Positions 32,188-43,701 of a stretch of 64,000 bases of DNA are shown piece after piece (positions within the stretch are counted from its first letter, which is position 1; each line of letters opens with the position of its first letter). The position numbers and the translations under genes are program-made. Origin of the DNA: Echinometra lucunter (taxonomy: Eukaryota > Echinodermata > Echinoidea > Camarodonta > Echinometridae). The notes beneath the pieces were generated by a model. That model did no database searches. It was not told the DNA's origin and was given only the letters and a program-made list of their open reading frames with translations. The DNA is taken from positions 9,116,408 to 9,180,407 of the forward strand of contig CM057162.1 in assembly GCA_029962745.1 (NCBI GenBank). The letters run 5' to 3'.

Positions 32188-33398
32188 ATATCAGAAAAAA
32201 ATATAAAGAAGATTCACAACGATATATGGAATACACAGGGTAACCTGGTTTGTACTTCACAAGCGCTTTCGATTTAATTCTCTTCAGGTGAAGTGGTTGT
32301 TTTTACAATTTGACATGGTTTATATACAGGTACAAGATAAAGTATGGTTATGTACTTGCAAGGAGATACTGTTAGATTACAATAAAGACTAGGATTATCC
32401 GATTTCTATTCATTAGCATTCTATTTAAATCCAAGATTAGGTGTCACTTGTGCAGGTAGTTTGCTTTTATTCTAAGTGACTAATCCGTAATGTTTAACAA
32501 ATTCTCATTGCTTATAATACAAAGGTTCTTCTAAAGAATGTCCTAAGTACGTGGGAACGTCAATGAAATAAAGACAACTCACTTAGATCATCATACAAAA
32601 ATTTAAATAAATAGATAGATAAAGGGAGAAACGAACAAAGCGGGTGTTTCCTATCTTTTGAACAGAGGTACATGATGTCATGAATGGGGGGGGGGGGGGG
32701 GAGATATTGGAGTATGATGTTATTATGGTAATGAAACAACTGGAAATGTCTTGTTAGGAGCAGTAAACATAAAAGTGGATGATATGTTTAGAGAGAGAGA
32801 GAGAGGAAGAGAGAGAGAGGGAGAGAAAAAAGGAGAGAACGGATGAAGCTGGGGGGAAGAAGTGGGAGAGAGAGACAAAGAGAGAGAGAGAGAGAGGGAG
32901 AGAGAGAGAGGGTATGTATATTTGTTTTTTTTCAATTAAATGTTTGTCTTACAAGAGAAAAGTTTGATTTATAAACAGAAAATTATGTATATATATACAC
33001 GACGAAGTAGGTAATTAACATGATCAATACATAATACAATTTCTTACTAAATTTCATCAAAATAAGGGGATGCACAATATGGTTAATAAAGACCTTACAC
33101 AAAATGTGATATTTATAAACGGTGTTCCCGTTCTGACTACAGTGCATTCAGAGAAGGAGTAAATCTTGAGATAAAGTATTTCTCTTTTAGGCCCCTCTTA
33201 ATCTTACTGTCCTTGTTCATTTTATAAAACGGGATAATGTTAAAGTTTGGTTCTTGAGACCCAGCACATGATTTAATGTGGGAACTTACTTTTATTTGTT
33301 GGTATTGTTCATGACGAATTTGTTGTCTATGTACTGTGAGTCGATGTCGGAGTGTGTCTCCTGTCTCTCCAATATATTGCTCTCCACAGCCATGACAA
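32188..33398 (-). repeat. Left arm of Penelope inverted repeat
   Basis: ~1.21 kb holding the last ~85 codons of the ORF, the 3' UTR, a GA-rich microsatellite (32795-32912) and the ribozyme-like motif. It is the reverse complement of 35861-37088. The shared sequence stops at TTGTCATGG, in the Cys-rich start of the GIY-YIG domain. Confidence 0.9.
32254..32294 (-). ncRNA. Hammerhead-ribozyme-like motif, left arm
   Basis: Same motif as at 36983-37023, on the strand of the element. Stem I strands ACTTCAC and GTGAAGT pair over 7 bp, with core CTGAAGA (CUGANGA), a weak stem II, core GAAA and a minimal stem III AGC/GCT. Type I minimal hammerheads are known from Penelope-like elements. The assignment rests on pattern only. 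Confidence 0.6.
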
Positions 33399-35566
33399 TT
33401 AATACAATAAATTAAATTCTGCGTAGTACAGGTGAAAGGAAATGATATTACGAATGGTTTATTTTGATTTTTAAAGAAAAGCTGATTAGTTTCTTTCATA
33501 TATGGGCACGCTTTGCATCTTTTGTTCGTACATTTTTTAATACCATTTTCCGACCTATTCTTATCTTGTATTTTATGGGCTGCTCTAGTTAACATGCGTT
33601 TTAAGTTTGGGCTTTGCCGTTTACTTAAGATTAGTTTTGTTCCTTTAAATGCCAGATTTAATTCTTTGTCATTTGAAAGTGTTAACAGTGATTCCTTAAT
33701 CAGTTTACTAATATTGGGGTTATTTGGATTATGAGTGTGTATAAATGGTATTGACTGGGTATTGTCTTGTTTTGGTTTACTTGACCTTAGTTCCTCTTGT
33801 GAGAGGTTTTCAGCTTTCTTGATGCCGTTTAGAATGATGCTTTCCGGATATTCTCTGTCTTTTAACATGAGGTTTAATTCCAATAAACGTTTCTTGCGTA
33901 CTTCAGCGTCTGATACGATGGTGCAAATTCGTCTTGCTAAATTATATGGAACATTAATTTTACAGTGTCTGGGGTGGCAAGATTTAAAGTGTAAATACTG
34001 ATGTGTATCCGTTACTTTATAAAATATGTCAGTTTTAATGTTGTTCATTTCATTTATTACCGTTATGTCCAAGAAGTTAATTCTATCAGTACAATCCTCG
34101 GATTTAAATGTAATACTTGGGTGGAGATGCTGAAGAATATTGTTAAATAAAGTAATATCCCCAAATTCAGCTTTCCAAATAATAAAGCAGTCATCAAGAT
34201 ATCTAAGCCAGTTTTCCTTTATATAGGATTTGATCGGGATATTGAAGATACGTTCTACTTCTGAATATAATTTTGTTTCTAAATAGCCCATGAATAGGGT
34301 AGCATACGTAGGGGCCATTTTGGTTCCCATGGCTGTTCCCCTTATTTGTAGATAGAATTCGTTGTCAAAACAGAAGGAGTTATTTGTTAAGATAAACTCT
34401 ACAGCTTCGATTATGAAATCTTCAGTAAATCGTGAATCAATGAAATTGCGGTATTTGTTAAGCCAAAAAGTTATGCCTTGTACACCTGCATCGTGGGGTA
34501 TATTAGTATAAATGCTATTAACGTCATATGTGACGAGGACGGAGTTATCATCTATTGATGTTGGTAAATGAGTTAAAAAGTCTAAATCATCTCTTACAAA
34601 ACTAGGAACATAACGCGCGAGAGGTTTCAATATAATGTCAATAAAGTTACTCAATCTGTGTGTTGGGCACACTGGACCAGCTATTATTGGTCTCATTTTT
34701 AAATTGTTTGGCCGTTTACAATGGATATATGACGACCTCTTTCTTTTAATTTCTTCCTGTATATCTTTGCACTGATGAATCTTTGGTAATCCATACAAGT
34801 TGCTACTCCTATATTCAAAGTTAAGTAGAAATTCCATCTCATCTTTTGTTAGGCAGTGTTTATGCTTATCTATTAGTTTGTGCATTTTATTAATAATTTT
34901 ATCGTCTGCGTTCTCTTCTAGCTTTAAATATGTAGAATTATCCTGAAGATGTTCTTTCATTTTTGAATTATAAAAATCTTCATTCATGACGACAAAAGCT
35001 CCACCCTTATCTGCTTGTTTTAGAATTACACCAGGCTTATTTCTCAGGCTTTGGAGACTTTTCCATTCTTTTTTTGAAATGTTATATTTTGGTTTCGTTT
35101 CTGGAAAACTCTCAAATTCTACCGCCCTTTTTAGAAAGTCTATGCAAGTATCTAATGTTCGATTTCTATTGTGAGGGGGAACGAATTTACCTTTCTTTTT
35201 TGCTATACTTTCGTTGTTAGTTGAAAAAGCATCTTCATTTTCTTCTTTACTGTAATATTCTTTTAATCTAAGTTTACGGCAATTGTGAACATCCTCCTTC
35301 AATTCACTAATATTACGATTAGGGGTGGGGGTAAATTTCGGGCCTTTCTTCAACAATTCTATTTCATCATTACTTAAATTTACATCAGATAAGTTAATAA
35401 CCTTAGGTTCTACCTTTAGTTTCGTTTCTTCTTTAGGTTTATTATTGTTGTTGTTTAGGAGAGGTACAAGGGGAGGTTCATGTGTATCCTCTGTCGGTGA
35501 TAATGGGGAAATAATACTTTCGACAGAGTCGGTATCTAAAACATTAAAACGATTACTTAATTTCAA
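33137..35566 (-). CDS. Penelope-like reverse transcriptase with GIY-YIG endonuclease
   Basis: An 809-residue intact ORF. RT motifs: RPIIAGP (~292), YDVNSIYTNIP with catalytic D348, GTAMGTKMAP (410-419), YLDD (456-459) and NFLDI (~497). A CTNKRCKAC cysteine cluster (679-687) precedes the GIY-YIG domain, with IYCIN at ~719, YIGET at 731 and a C-terminal KEKYFI helix. The enzyme copies element RNA and nicks the target with the GIY-YIG nuclease. The N-terminal ~130 residues are acidic/Lys-rich and low-complexity. An upstream frame ends just before this start in another frame, so a frameshift or a separate ORF1 is possible. No break is seen; it may be active. Confidence 0.92.
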   Translation of the reverse strand: MKLSNRFNVLDTDSVESIISPLSPTEDTHEPPLVPLLNNNNNKPKEETKLKVEPKVINLSDVNLSNDEIELLKKGPKFTPTPNRNISELKEDVHNCRKLRLKEYYSKEENEDAFSTNNESIAKKKGKFVPPHNRNRTLDTCIDFLKRAVEFESFPETKPKYNISKKEWKSLQSLRNKPGVILKQADKGGAFVVMNEDFYNSKMKEHLQDNSTYLKLEENADDKIINKMHKLIDKHKHCLTKDEMEFLLNFEYRSSNLYGLPKIHQCKDIQEEIKRKRSSYIHCKRPNNLKMRPIIAGPVCPTHRLSNFIDIILKPLARYVPSFVRDDLDFLTHLPTSIDDNSVLVTYDVNSIYTNIPHDAGVQGITFWLNKYRNFIDSRFTEDFIIEAVEFILTNNSFCFDNEFYLQIRGTAMGTKMAPTYATLFMGYLETKLYSEVERIFNIPIKSYIKENWLRYLDDCFIIWKAEFGDITLFNNILQHLHPSITFKSEDCTDRINFLDITVINEMNNIKTDIFYKVTDTHQYLHFKSCHPRHCKINVPYNLARRICTIVSDAEVRKKRLLELNLMLKDREYPESIILNGIKKAENLSQEELRSSKPKQDNTQSIPFIHTHNPNNPNISKLIKESLLTLSNDKELNLAFKGTKLILSKRQSPNLKRMLTRAAHKIQDKNRSENGIKKCTNKRCKACPYMKETNQLFFKNQNKPFVISFPFTCTTQNLIYCINCHGCGEQYIGETGDTLRHRLTVHRQQIRHEQYQQIKVSSHIKSCAGSQEPNFNIIPFYKMNKDSKIKRGLKEKYFISRFTPSLNAL

Positions 35567-35583
35567 TCTACCATTATAAGCGG

Positions 35584-35862
35584 TTACCGGCGATTGTCCT
35601 GATTTGGGCGTCCTCGAAAATGGCGATAATTGCCATGTCTGTTGTTACTTCCCCGCCAGCCTTCGTCATGGTCATGAGGTGGTTGTTGACTTGCAGCGGC
35701 GGCGTAGCTATCATACTTATTGTTTCTTGGTTGTTGGCGACTTTCCTGATAAAAGAAATCGTCGATGTTGCCGGTGTTGTATCGGCTTCCGCTCCTGTTT
35801 TGATGATGCTGTGTGTCGTTCCATCTCATTCCCCTTCTTCCATCTCGGCTACGGTTGACTTG
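35584..35862 (-). CDS. Truncated upstream ORF of the Penelope element
   Basis: Open from the arm junction to the stop at 35584. The product is rich in Asn, Gln, Arg, Gly and His (e.g. GWRGSNNRHGNYRHFRGRPN), resembling an RG-rich RNA-binding tail. The frame has no stop up to the junction, so its 5' part was probably lost there. It may be the end of an ORF1 or an N-terminal extension of the RT ORF in another frame. Confidence 0.5.
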   Translation of the reverse strand, partial: QVNRSRDGRRGMRWNDTQHHQNRSGSRYNTGNIDDFFYQESRQQPRNNKYDSYAAAASQQPPHDHDEGWRGSNNRHGNYRHFRGRPNQDNRR

Positions 35863-35863
35863 T

Positions 35864-36121
35864 CATGGCTGTGGAGAGCAATATATTGGAGAGACAGGAG
35901 ACACACTCCGACATCGACTCACAGTACATAGACAACAAATTCGTCATGAACAATACCAACAAATAAAAGTAAGTTCCCACATTAAATCATGTGCTGGGTC
36001 TCAAGAACCAAACTTTAACATTATCCCGTTTTATAAAATGAACGAGGACAATAAGATTAAGAGGGGCCTAAAAGAGAAATACTTTATCTCAAGATTTACT
36101 CCTTCTCTGAATGCACTGTAG
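35864..36121 (+). pseudogene. Duplicated GIY-YIG C-terminal fragment
   Basis: Contains CHGCGEQYIGETGDTLRHRL through the natural C-terminus. It lacks the reverse transcriptase and a start of its own. Confidence 0.85.
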
Positions 36122-36352
36122 TCAGAACGGGAACACCGTTTATAAATATCACATTTTGTGTAAGGTCTTTATTAACCATATTGTGCATCCCCTTATTTTG
36201 ATGAAATTTAGTAAGAAATTGTATTATGAATTGATCATGTTAATTACCTACTTCGTCGTGTATATATATATACATAATTTTCTGTTTATAAATCAAACTT
36301 TTCTTTTGTAAGACAAACATTTAATTAAAAAAAAACACATATACATACCCTC

Positions 36353-36400
<48 letters not shown>

Positions 36401-36982
36401 TCCCACTTCTTCCCCCCCCCCCCCAGCTTCATCCGTTCTCTCCTTTTTTCTCTCCCTCTCTCTCTCTTCCTCTCTCTCTCTCTCTCTCTAAACATATCAT
36501 CCACTTTTATGTTTACTGCTCCTAACAAGACATTTCCAGTTGTTTCATTACCATAATAACATCATACTCCAATATCTCTCCCCCCCCCCCATTCATGACA
36601 TCATGTACCTCTGTTCAAAAGATAGGAAACACCCGCTTTGTTCGTTTCTCCCTTTATCTATCTATTTATTTAAATTTTTGTATGATGATCTAAGTGAGTT
36701 GTCTTTATTTCATTGACGTTCCCACGTACTTAGGACATTCTTTAAGAAGAACCTTTGTATTATAGGCAATGAGAATTTGTTAAACATTACGGATTAGTCA
36801 CTTAGAATAAAAGCAAACTACCTGCACAAGTGACACCTAATCTTGGATTTGAATAGAATGCTAATGAATAGAAATCGGATAATCCTAGTCTTTATTGTAA
36901 TCTAACAGTATCTCCTTGCAAGTACATAACCATACTTTATCTTGTACCTGTATATAAACCATGTCAAATTGTAAAAACAACC

Positions 36983-37023
36983 ACTTCACCTGAAGAGAAT
37001 TAAATCGAAAGCGCTTGTGAAGT
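36983..37023 (+). ncRNA. Hammerhead-ribozyme-like motif, right arm
   Basis: Stem I 36983-36989 (ACTTCAC) pairs with 37017-37023 (GTGAAGT). Core CTGAAGA 36990-36996, stem II 36997-37006 (weak), core GAAA 37007-37010, stem III GCGC at 37011-37014 closed by A37010-T37015, predicted cleavage after T37016. The palindromic AGCGCT stem III would favour a dimer, as in minimal retroelement hammerheads. Confidence 0.6.
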
Positions 37024-37088
37024 ACAAACCAGGTTACCCTGTGTATTCCATATATCGTTGTGAATCTTCTTTATATTTTTTTCTGATA

Positions 37089-37147
37089 TTTTAACCCTGC
37101 ATCTCGTCGGACCCTTTGGGCCCTTTGAACATTTTACTATATACATA

Positions 37148-37192
<45 letters not shown>

Positions 37193-39468
37193 CCATGAAA
37201 GTATTGTAATGCAAAACCTTGTTCAATCGTGACGCGCAAAACAGCTCTCCCGCCCACACACACACACACACACTCACTGGGAGGAAAACAGTTTCTCAGC
37301 AAGTAATGGCAAGTAGGTTCGCACATTTAGTCGTAATTACCATTACTAGTATCTGTTTTCAGAGTTACAAGAAGGTAATAAGAAAACGTTTAATACAACA
37401 CAGTATTGTTACGTCTTGGAAAGCTATGTATTTTATGATATTGATATGAAATACAAACACTCATGCGCGATCATTTGTTTACTTAGTAGATCATTTAACT
37501 CAGATCAAAGTTTCCTTCAGTAAACATGGTAACGATTGGGAGCTGTTTGGTGAGCAAGTACATGTCTGTGTCTTTGTAACCCCTATAGTTTTTCGAGTTC
37601 TCAAAATTGTGCACTAAAAGTTTATGCCCTTTCAAGAATAACTTTTGACCTTCTTCATTTTTGCCCAAATAAGAGGTTTGACAGTTGCTTAACCGTAAAA
37701 GAACTGAAGGACCATTATACACCCCCCCCCCCCCTGCGATTTTTTTGACGGTACTTCGCATCGACTCAGTATTTTGATCTGAGACTCCTTTATTTTTTTT
37801 TTTTTTTTTTTTTTCTGAGATCCTTCTCGCACGTTTTGAAATCAAATTCGTGATGTCCGGGCATGCGGTTCCGAAGTTAGGAATATTATTTCATACATGC
37901 ACGTCGGACCCAAAATTGCTTAAAATCATGATTTCATGAATAGTTTCCATACAAATTGTGTTTTCAGCCAAAATTTCTAAATCTATGATTAATTTTGCTT
38001 TCACTTATTAAAATCACTTGATTTAATGTAGTTTATAATCGTAATAGTGTCGCCGACAAATTTCATTAAAAAAACCAATACAAACAATAGATCCAAGCAA
38101 CAGAGAAATATACTGGAAAACAATAAAATACATAACATTTCTTTTTCTTTGAGGGATTGATGAGGATGTTATAAAAGACATTAGTACCAAAATCATCAAT
38201 GCTAAAGTTTTATTCAGCGAAAAGAAGCCAATGCTATAATTTATCGCATAGTTTAGCTTAAATTAATCATGTAAAATAAAACGAAAAGGTTTAGTAAAAT
38301 GTAGCCATATGGCCTTGAAGATTACATCATTTTCTACCCTCATGCAAATTTTCGTGGCAAGCGTTGGATCAACGGCTGAGAATATAGGGGGCCAAATGGC
38401 CCTCCCCCGGTCGTAAGAAGACCAGAAATAGCCCGGTTCTTTTAGGGTTAATCATGAGGCACTATAGATGTGAAAGAGAAATCAAGAGATGAAGCCCCCA
38501 CTCTGGCTCATATCTCTGTGGACTCCATTAAAAGTTAGAACATCGATTCCACCTATCAATACGCCACATTCTACAGCCTTAAGTCCATGGATCAATGTTA
38601 AGGCGTATAGTTTCGCCCAAATAATTATTGACAAGTTTTAAAGGAGTATGTGCCTAAAACTTTAGATATTGGCCTTTGCACAAATTAATTACGGTATGAT
38701 CTCTTTGAAAAGTGAGGAATATATTCTGTACATCCCATCCCCATAAAAAAGGGGATATATACCAAGACATCCCTCCCCCCTGTTTTATGCTAGTGGTAGA
38801 GCGTTGTTAAAAATCAAAGAAAAAACATAAGTCATCATTTGCTTAATATAATCTTCGATCCTTCGCATAATTGGATAATGTTGTTATTGTTATTGCAATA
38901 AAGGGCAGAGCATTATGTTTTCCAAAACGAATGAAGAAAGTTTTAAAAAGAATTACATTAGTAATCAAAAATGAATGATAAAAAGAAAATATTTTGGATA
39001 AAAGAAAATGATGGTACTATTCAATGAATATGCGTAACTTGTCTTAATCTTAATGCAAGATATTATTTTCATGATTATTCGTCTTTGTTGAAATCGATAG
39101 GAGAAAACTGAAATATGTAAGTCATCCTATCTAATAAAAAACAATGCATTTTCGTTCATGTGGATACCGAAAACATTAACATAATACAATTGAAATAAAA
39201 ATCATTCTCTCCTGTTAAAAGCAAGACCAAATTGAACGTTATCTTTAACGACTGGGAGAGAAAAAGATTTCATCTTCCAGTTTGGCTGTTTACATAGTAA
39301 ATCATTTATTTTCGTGATTGGTAACATAATTCCGCTTGTAATGAGTTCGGGGAGCATGCTGTACTACTAGACCTTTGATATTGCAAACATTTGTTTTTGT
39401 TTGACTTTAATATGAGCCACTCGTATGCCTCACTTTTTGGCTAATACTTTTAGTAGAATACGACCAAC
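37089..39468. other. Intergenic region upstream of gene B
   Basis: TA microsatellite (37148-37188), CA run (37255-37272), poly-C and poly-A/T runs near 37726 and 37795, then AT-rich DNA without recognised genes. The last few hundred bases should hold the gene B promoter; no clear element was identified. Confidence 0.4.
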
Positions 39469-39541
39469 ATGGAGGCTCATTGCAGATTATCGTTTCTCTG
39501 GACTTGTGCGGGTATTGCCATGATATCATGCTGCATTTTAG
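39469..39541 (+). CDS. Gene B exon 1, signal peptide
   Basis: Starts ATGG after ACCAAC. It encodes MEAHCRLSFLWTCAGIAMIS and then CCIL. Hydrophobic core FLWTCAGIAMIS. Donor TTAG|GTAGGA, phase 1, as in gene A. Confidence 0.7.
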
Positions 39542-42500
39542 GTAGGACATCCCCGTTACTGTTCTCTGTATCTGTAAAATAATAAAGACATTGTAGAAGA
39601 GTTCTTTTGTTCACTCGTATTAGGAATTGGTTTGAACATTAACAATAACGCAATGCATACAGTCTATCAAATGTCCATAGATATACTGGCATACACATGA
39701 TACAGGCGATTACTTTTTTATCCTGTAAGGAAACATTGCAGAATAATCTTTCTTTTTAATCTGATTGGGAGTGTCATCGAATAGTAGTTATAAGAAAGGT
39801 CCATGAATATGAAAACAATTCATATCTTTTTATCAGCCTTCAAAATTAATGTTGCACTTGTGGCCTCACCACTGTGTTAATTCCTTTTAAGAGTGTACCC
39901 ATCTCTATTTCAAGGATTCCTTATATAGTCCTTAAAATTATTAGAGTGCAGAACCTGCCAGATATACATAAATAATTAGGAATATCTAACGCCAATTATG
40001 CATGCATTACGGCTGCACTGAAAATTCTACTGATGTCATAAACAAAATCGTGGGCGACGTGTACGTGTAAAATACCTCCTCCCATCTGAAAAAAAAAACC
40101 CCTTCAATGAAGGAGTCTGAAGAAAATGAATGATATCAAAAGACCACTTCACATATTATGAAAAGGGAACGTTTGCGAACCTTATAGTATTTTAATGCTT
40201 GTCCTTGTTTTGTCAACATGATCAAGAGTACATTTGAACTTATTTTAGTATATATCTCGTTATAGCAGTGATATCTGAAGCTCATATTTTGCATATACCA
40301 TAGTGAACTGGAACCCCCAGCATACAGACCAAAATCTCTGTTGGCAATTGGCCGATGGCTCATTTAACAGACATTTGGTACGTACGTGTTAAATCATATA
40401 AACTATTACAGGAATCATGGGAAGTATCAAGGATGGCTTCGTCTACACCGATCTTCTAAAAACCGTTCGAAGAGGAGACAAAACTTCCCTAAAGTGTGAG
40501 TTCCTAGGAGCTCCCGTGGCTGTCTACTGGAAGAAAGGAAACGACCCGGACGAATCATCCACTCTGATCACATGGATGGATGGCAGGAAATGGCAAGGGG
40601 ACTGCTCCAAGGACGACTGGTGTGATATTAATGAGAACTTCTCTCTAATCATTAGAGACGTCAAGATAGCGGACACTGACCGATACATTTGCCGAGTTTC
40701 AAACTACCAGGGGTATCTTATTCACAATATCACAGACTTGCATGTTTTTGGTAAGATAACAAAATTTAACAGAGAGACGTCACTATAAAAGTACATTAAT
40801 AATGAAATCTTCGTACACTTCCTTACTTTGAATAATGCAACATAATAATGTCATTATTTACAGGAAGTGTGTGAAGTGATCCATTCAATGTAAAAATGTA
40901 CATTTTCGCTGCCCATTTGGGAAGTGATATTTAGAGTATATCATTTGAAAGGTATTATTTTGTTGTATATGGTAGTGACCTTACTTTGAAATTTTCCAAC
41001 ATGGACTTATCAGTTTTTGCGAACAAACTCTTCAATGTTATTGTGATTTATCATTGTAAAAACATGCAGTTTCCCATTACATTGATTTGAGATAAGCCAT
41101 GTTAACACATCACACGCCCCTGTGATGTCGTAGCTTTATTATTCATAATGTGTCACTTTTATCTTTCGCTACAGAACCACCAGCAGAGCCTTATCCAGTC
41201 ATTAAAGAATGCAATGACTCGTCTGCATTGGCAGAAGAGTACGGTTGCGTCATTCGCTCACCCACTTCCATAAAACTTACCTGCTCAGCATTTGGCTTCT
41301 TCCCAGACCTCGACCTGTTCTTTCTCCACGGGTCTGAAAAGATTACCAGCGTGGAAGTCCGGGAATGGACAAATGACAATGGAACAAGAAGCAAATCAGT
41401 TTCCATTAGCGCAATGCCTCATGACACACCCTACGTCTGCGTTGCGTCAGATGTACCAGGAAACCAAAAAGAAAGAGCGGTGACTGTTTTCGTGATTTCA
41501 GCTCAGGACGATACTTCTACCGCTTCTACAGGGTCCACAACGAAGCCTCGCCAAGATATTTACGTCTTGATAATCATTGGTGAGCATTGCTGTCATGTAT
41601 TTTTATGATCTTAAAGACTGAACACCGGCATAAGTGTTTGACTTGTTTGTATGTCTCTATATAAATATGTAGCATATACATATGCATGTAACCGTAATTT
41701 TCTTATAAGTGGTTACGGGGAGAATGGAGGGTGTATTCAGGGTGACCAGACGTCCCGGATTTTAAGGGACAGTCCCGTATCTGATCCATTTGTTCCGCGT
41801 CCCGTACGACCATCCCCGGGACGCCGTTTTGCCCCGTATTTCAAAATTACTGTCTGACTGTTGAAGTAATGGCATATTTAGCCGAAAGGAGAGAAATCAG
41901 ATTACTACATACACAAAATGATCATGCGGAAGTGGAAATTTATTTATTTATTTTTTTTTTTTGCTCGCTCGCTTCGCTCCCTCCTCAAGTTTTGATTATT
42001 CATTGCCTGCACAAAGATGACACCCCTTCACCCCTTTTAGATTTTGCTAGTATTAGAAATACACAAAATACAATTTTTCACTAAAACAGAGACTCATCAT
42101 GAGCTGGGGTATTAAATTCAGTCAAGGCGCATATGAATGGCTTAAGACATCTTCAGCGCCAGTTATGAGAACAATTTAACAATTTGCAAAGTGATCCTTG
42201 ATTTTTTTTTTTATTAGAAAAGGTGGGAATGAAATATCTGAAACCACCGAAGTCTAACACTACTGTGAGTACCAACTTAAGTAACTCTTTTCTCAAGAGG
42301 AGGCCACTCTTCGAATGGCAAAGCAAAAAGAGAAGTAATCAGCTAGAATTTTGCACCTTTCCACCTCCTGTCGATGTAGGCCTACTTCCGTAAAAAATTT
42401 GCTCCGCACCTTGGAACTTTAAGTGCCCATGATGTATTTTCTGTCAACCAATCTTAGTTAAGTACATTGAATATATCATTTAATGACCTTACCAAAACTC

Positions 42501-43658
42501 AATATACTGGCGTAAAGTGCAATACGAATCTGGTGTTGTTTTCATAATCATAAATCTATCAACGAACACGGCCTCGTCATTCGTTTGAAAAAATACAGAA
42601 CTTTGGATCTACATAAAACACCTCATCCGTGGGAAGAGGTGCAGAAATTAGAATCAATACAAGAATCCCCCCCCCCCCCTCTACTTTAATCACCTTTCTC
42701 ATAATTGGATTCCGCTGAATAGTGTTGGTTGGCGTTAACTTTTAGCCGGAGCGGCCAGTGAAGATGATTCTCATACTTTTTGCTCGCTCGCAATTTCACT
42801 GGTATGCCTTGTGTGCTCTAAAGTCGAGGCCAAATAAAGTCCCGAATTTCAGTATCGAAAATCTGGTCACCCTGGGTATATTAGATTAGATCATGAACTT
42901 CTCACTTATTTGAAGGTTGTTGGCTAAAGTTTTGATATATTGTTGGCTAACCTTTTTGAACTAAAATGGTTTATTTTTTTATAAGGAAGAAAGCATTCAT
43001 TTATTGATTGGAACAACTTAGCCTACGACAACAGCCGGTGCTGTTAATGATAACCAGTCTTAACTAACAAAGTAACAAATATGAAAAAAAAAGAACATGA
43101 TAAGATAAGTTTTCTGCTTGTTATTGATTATGAGGATGTTTATCGGTAGCGATTGTGATCAATATGTCGAGTGTTGTTTTGATGGACTAATCTTCGCTCT
43201 TCACCGTAGTACCCTCAGTATTCGTAGCGATAGCTGGTGTTTGCATCATCGTCGTTCGCTGGAGAAAACATCACCACACGGACCGTAAGTAACCTAATAA
43301 TTGTGTTCGCGACTTCAAATTTGAACTCATTATCCCACGACTTTAATATCCATGCGACTTTTTAGTATTTCTTTGCTTGAAAAAAAGGTGTTTTTATAGC
43401 TTTCGAAATGGGCGGTAATTTCGGTTTGATAGAGGGACACGCCCCCCCCCCCCCAAAAAAAAAAAAAAAAAAGCTAGAGGACGCAATACGGTATTTCCCC
43501 CCCCCCCACACACACACACACTCATTTCCGAAAAAAAAGACACCTGGAATGGCCTTTAGGGTTGTCCCCCGAAATAATTTCTGCAGAGAAACAGAGGTAC
43601 GTGAAAAAGAGCGCCTATGCCCACCTAAAAAAATAATAATAAATAAATAATAATAATA

Positions 43659-43701
<43 letters not shown>

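Larger units (their letters stand above)
32188..37088 (-). mobile_element. Penelope-like element with inverted 3'-end copy
   Basis: The main copy runs on the minus strand: a truncated upstream ORF (35584-35862), the RT/GIY-YIG ORF (33137-35566) and a ~950-bp 3' UTR to 32188. Joined to its 5' side is an inverted copy of its own 3' part (35861-37088, plus strand). The arms match almost base for base, including the GA/TC microsatellite. Penelope elements are known for inverted or tandem partial copies. Near identity of the arms points to a recent event. Confidence 0.88.
35861..37088 (+). repeat. Right arm of Penelope inverted repeat
   Basis: Inverted copy of the element's 3' end. It includes a GIY-YIG fragment (about 35864-36121, through KRGLKEKYFISRFTPSLNAL), the 3' UTR, a TC-rich microsatellite (36349-36490) and the ribozyme-like motif. 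Two residue differences from the main copy are visible (MNEDNK versus MNKDSK). Confidence 0.9.

Noticed and set aside
41651..42084. Short plus-strand frames after gene B exon 3
   Set aside because: They fall in the intron and in the hAT-type element; no splice or domain support.
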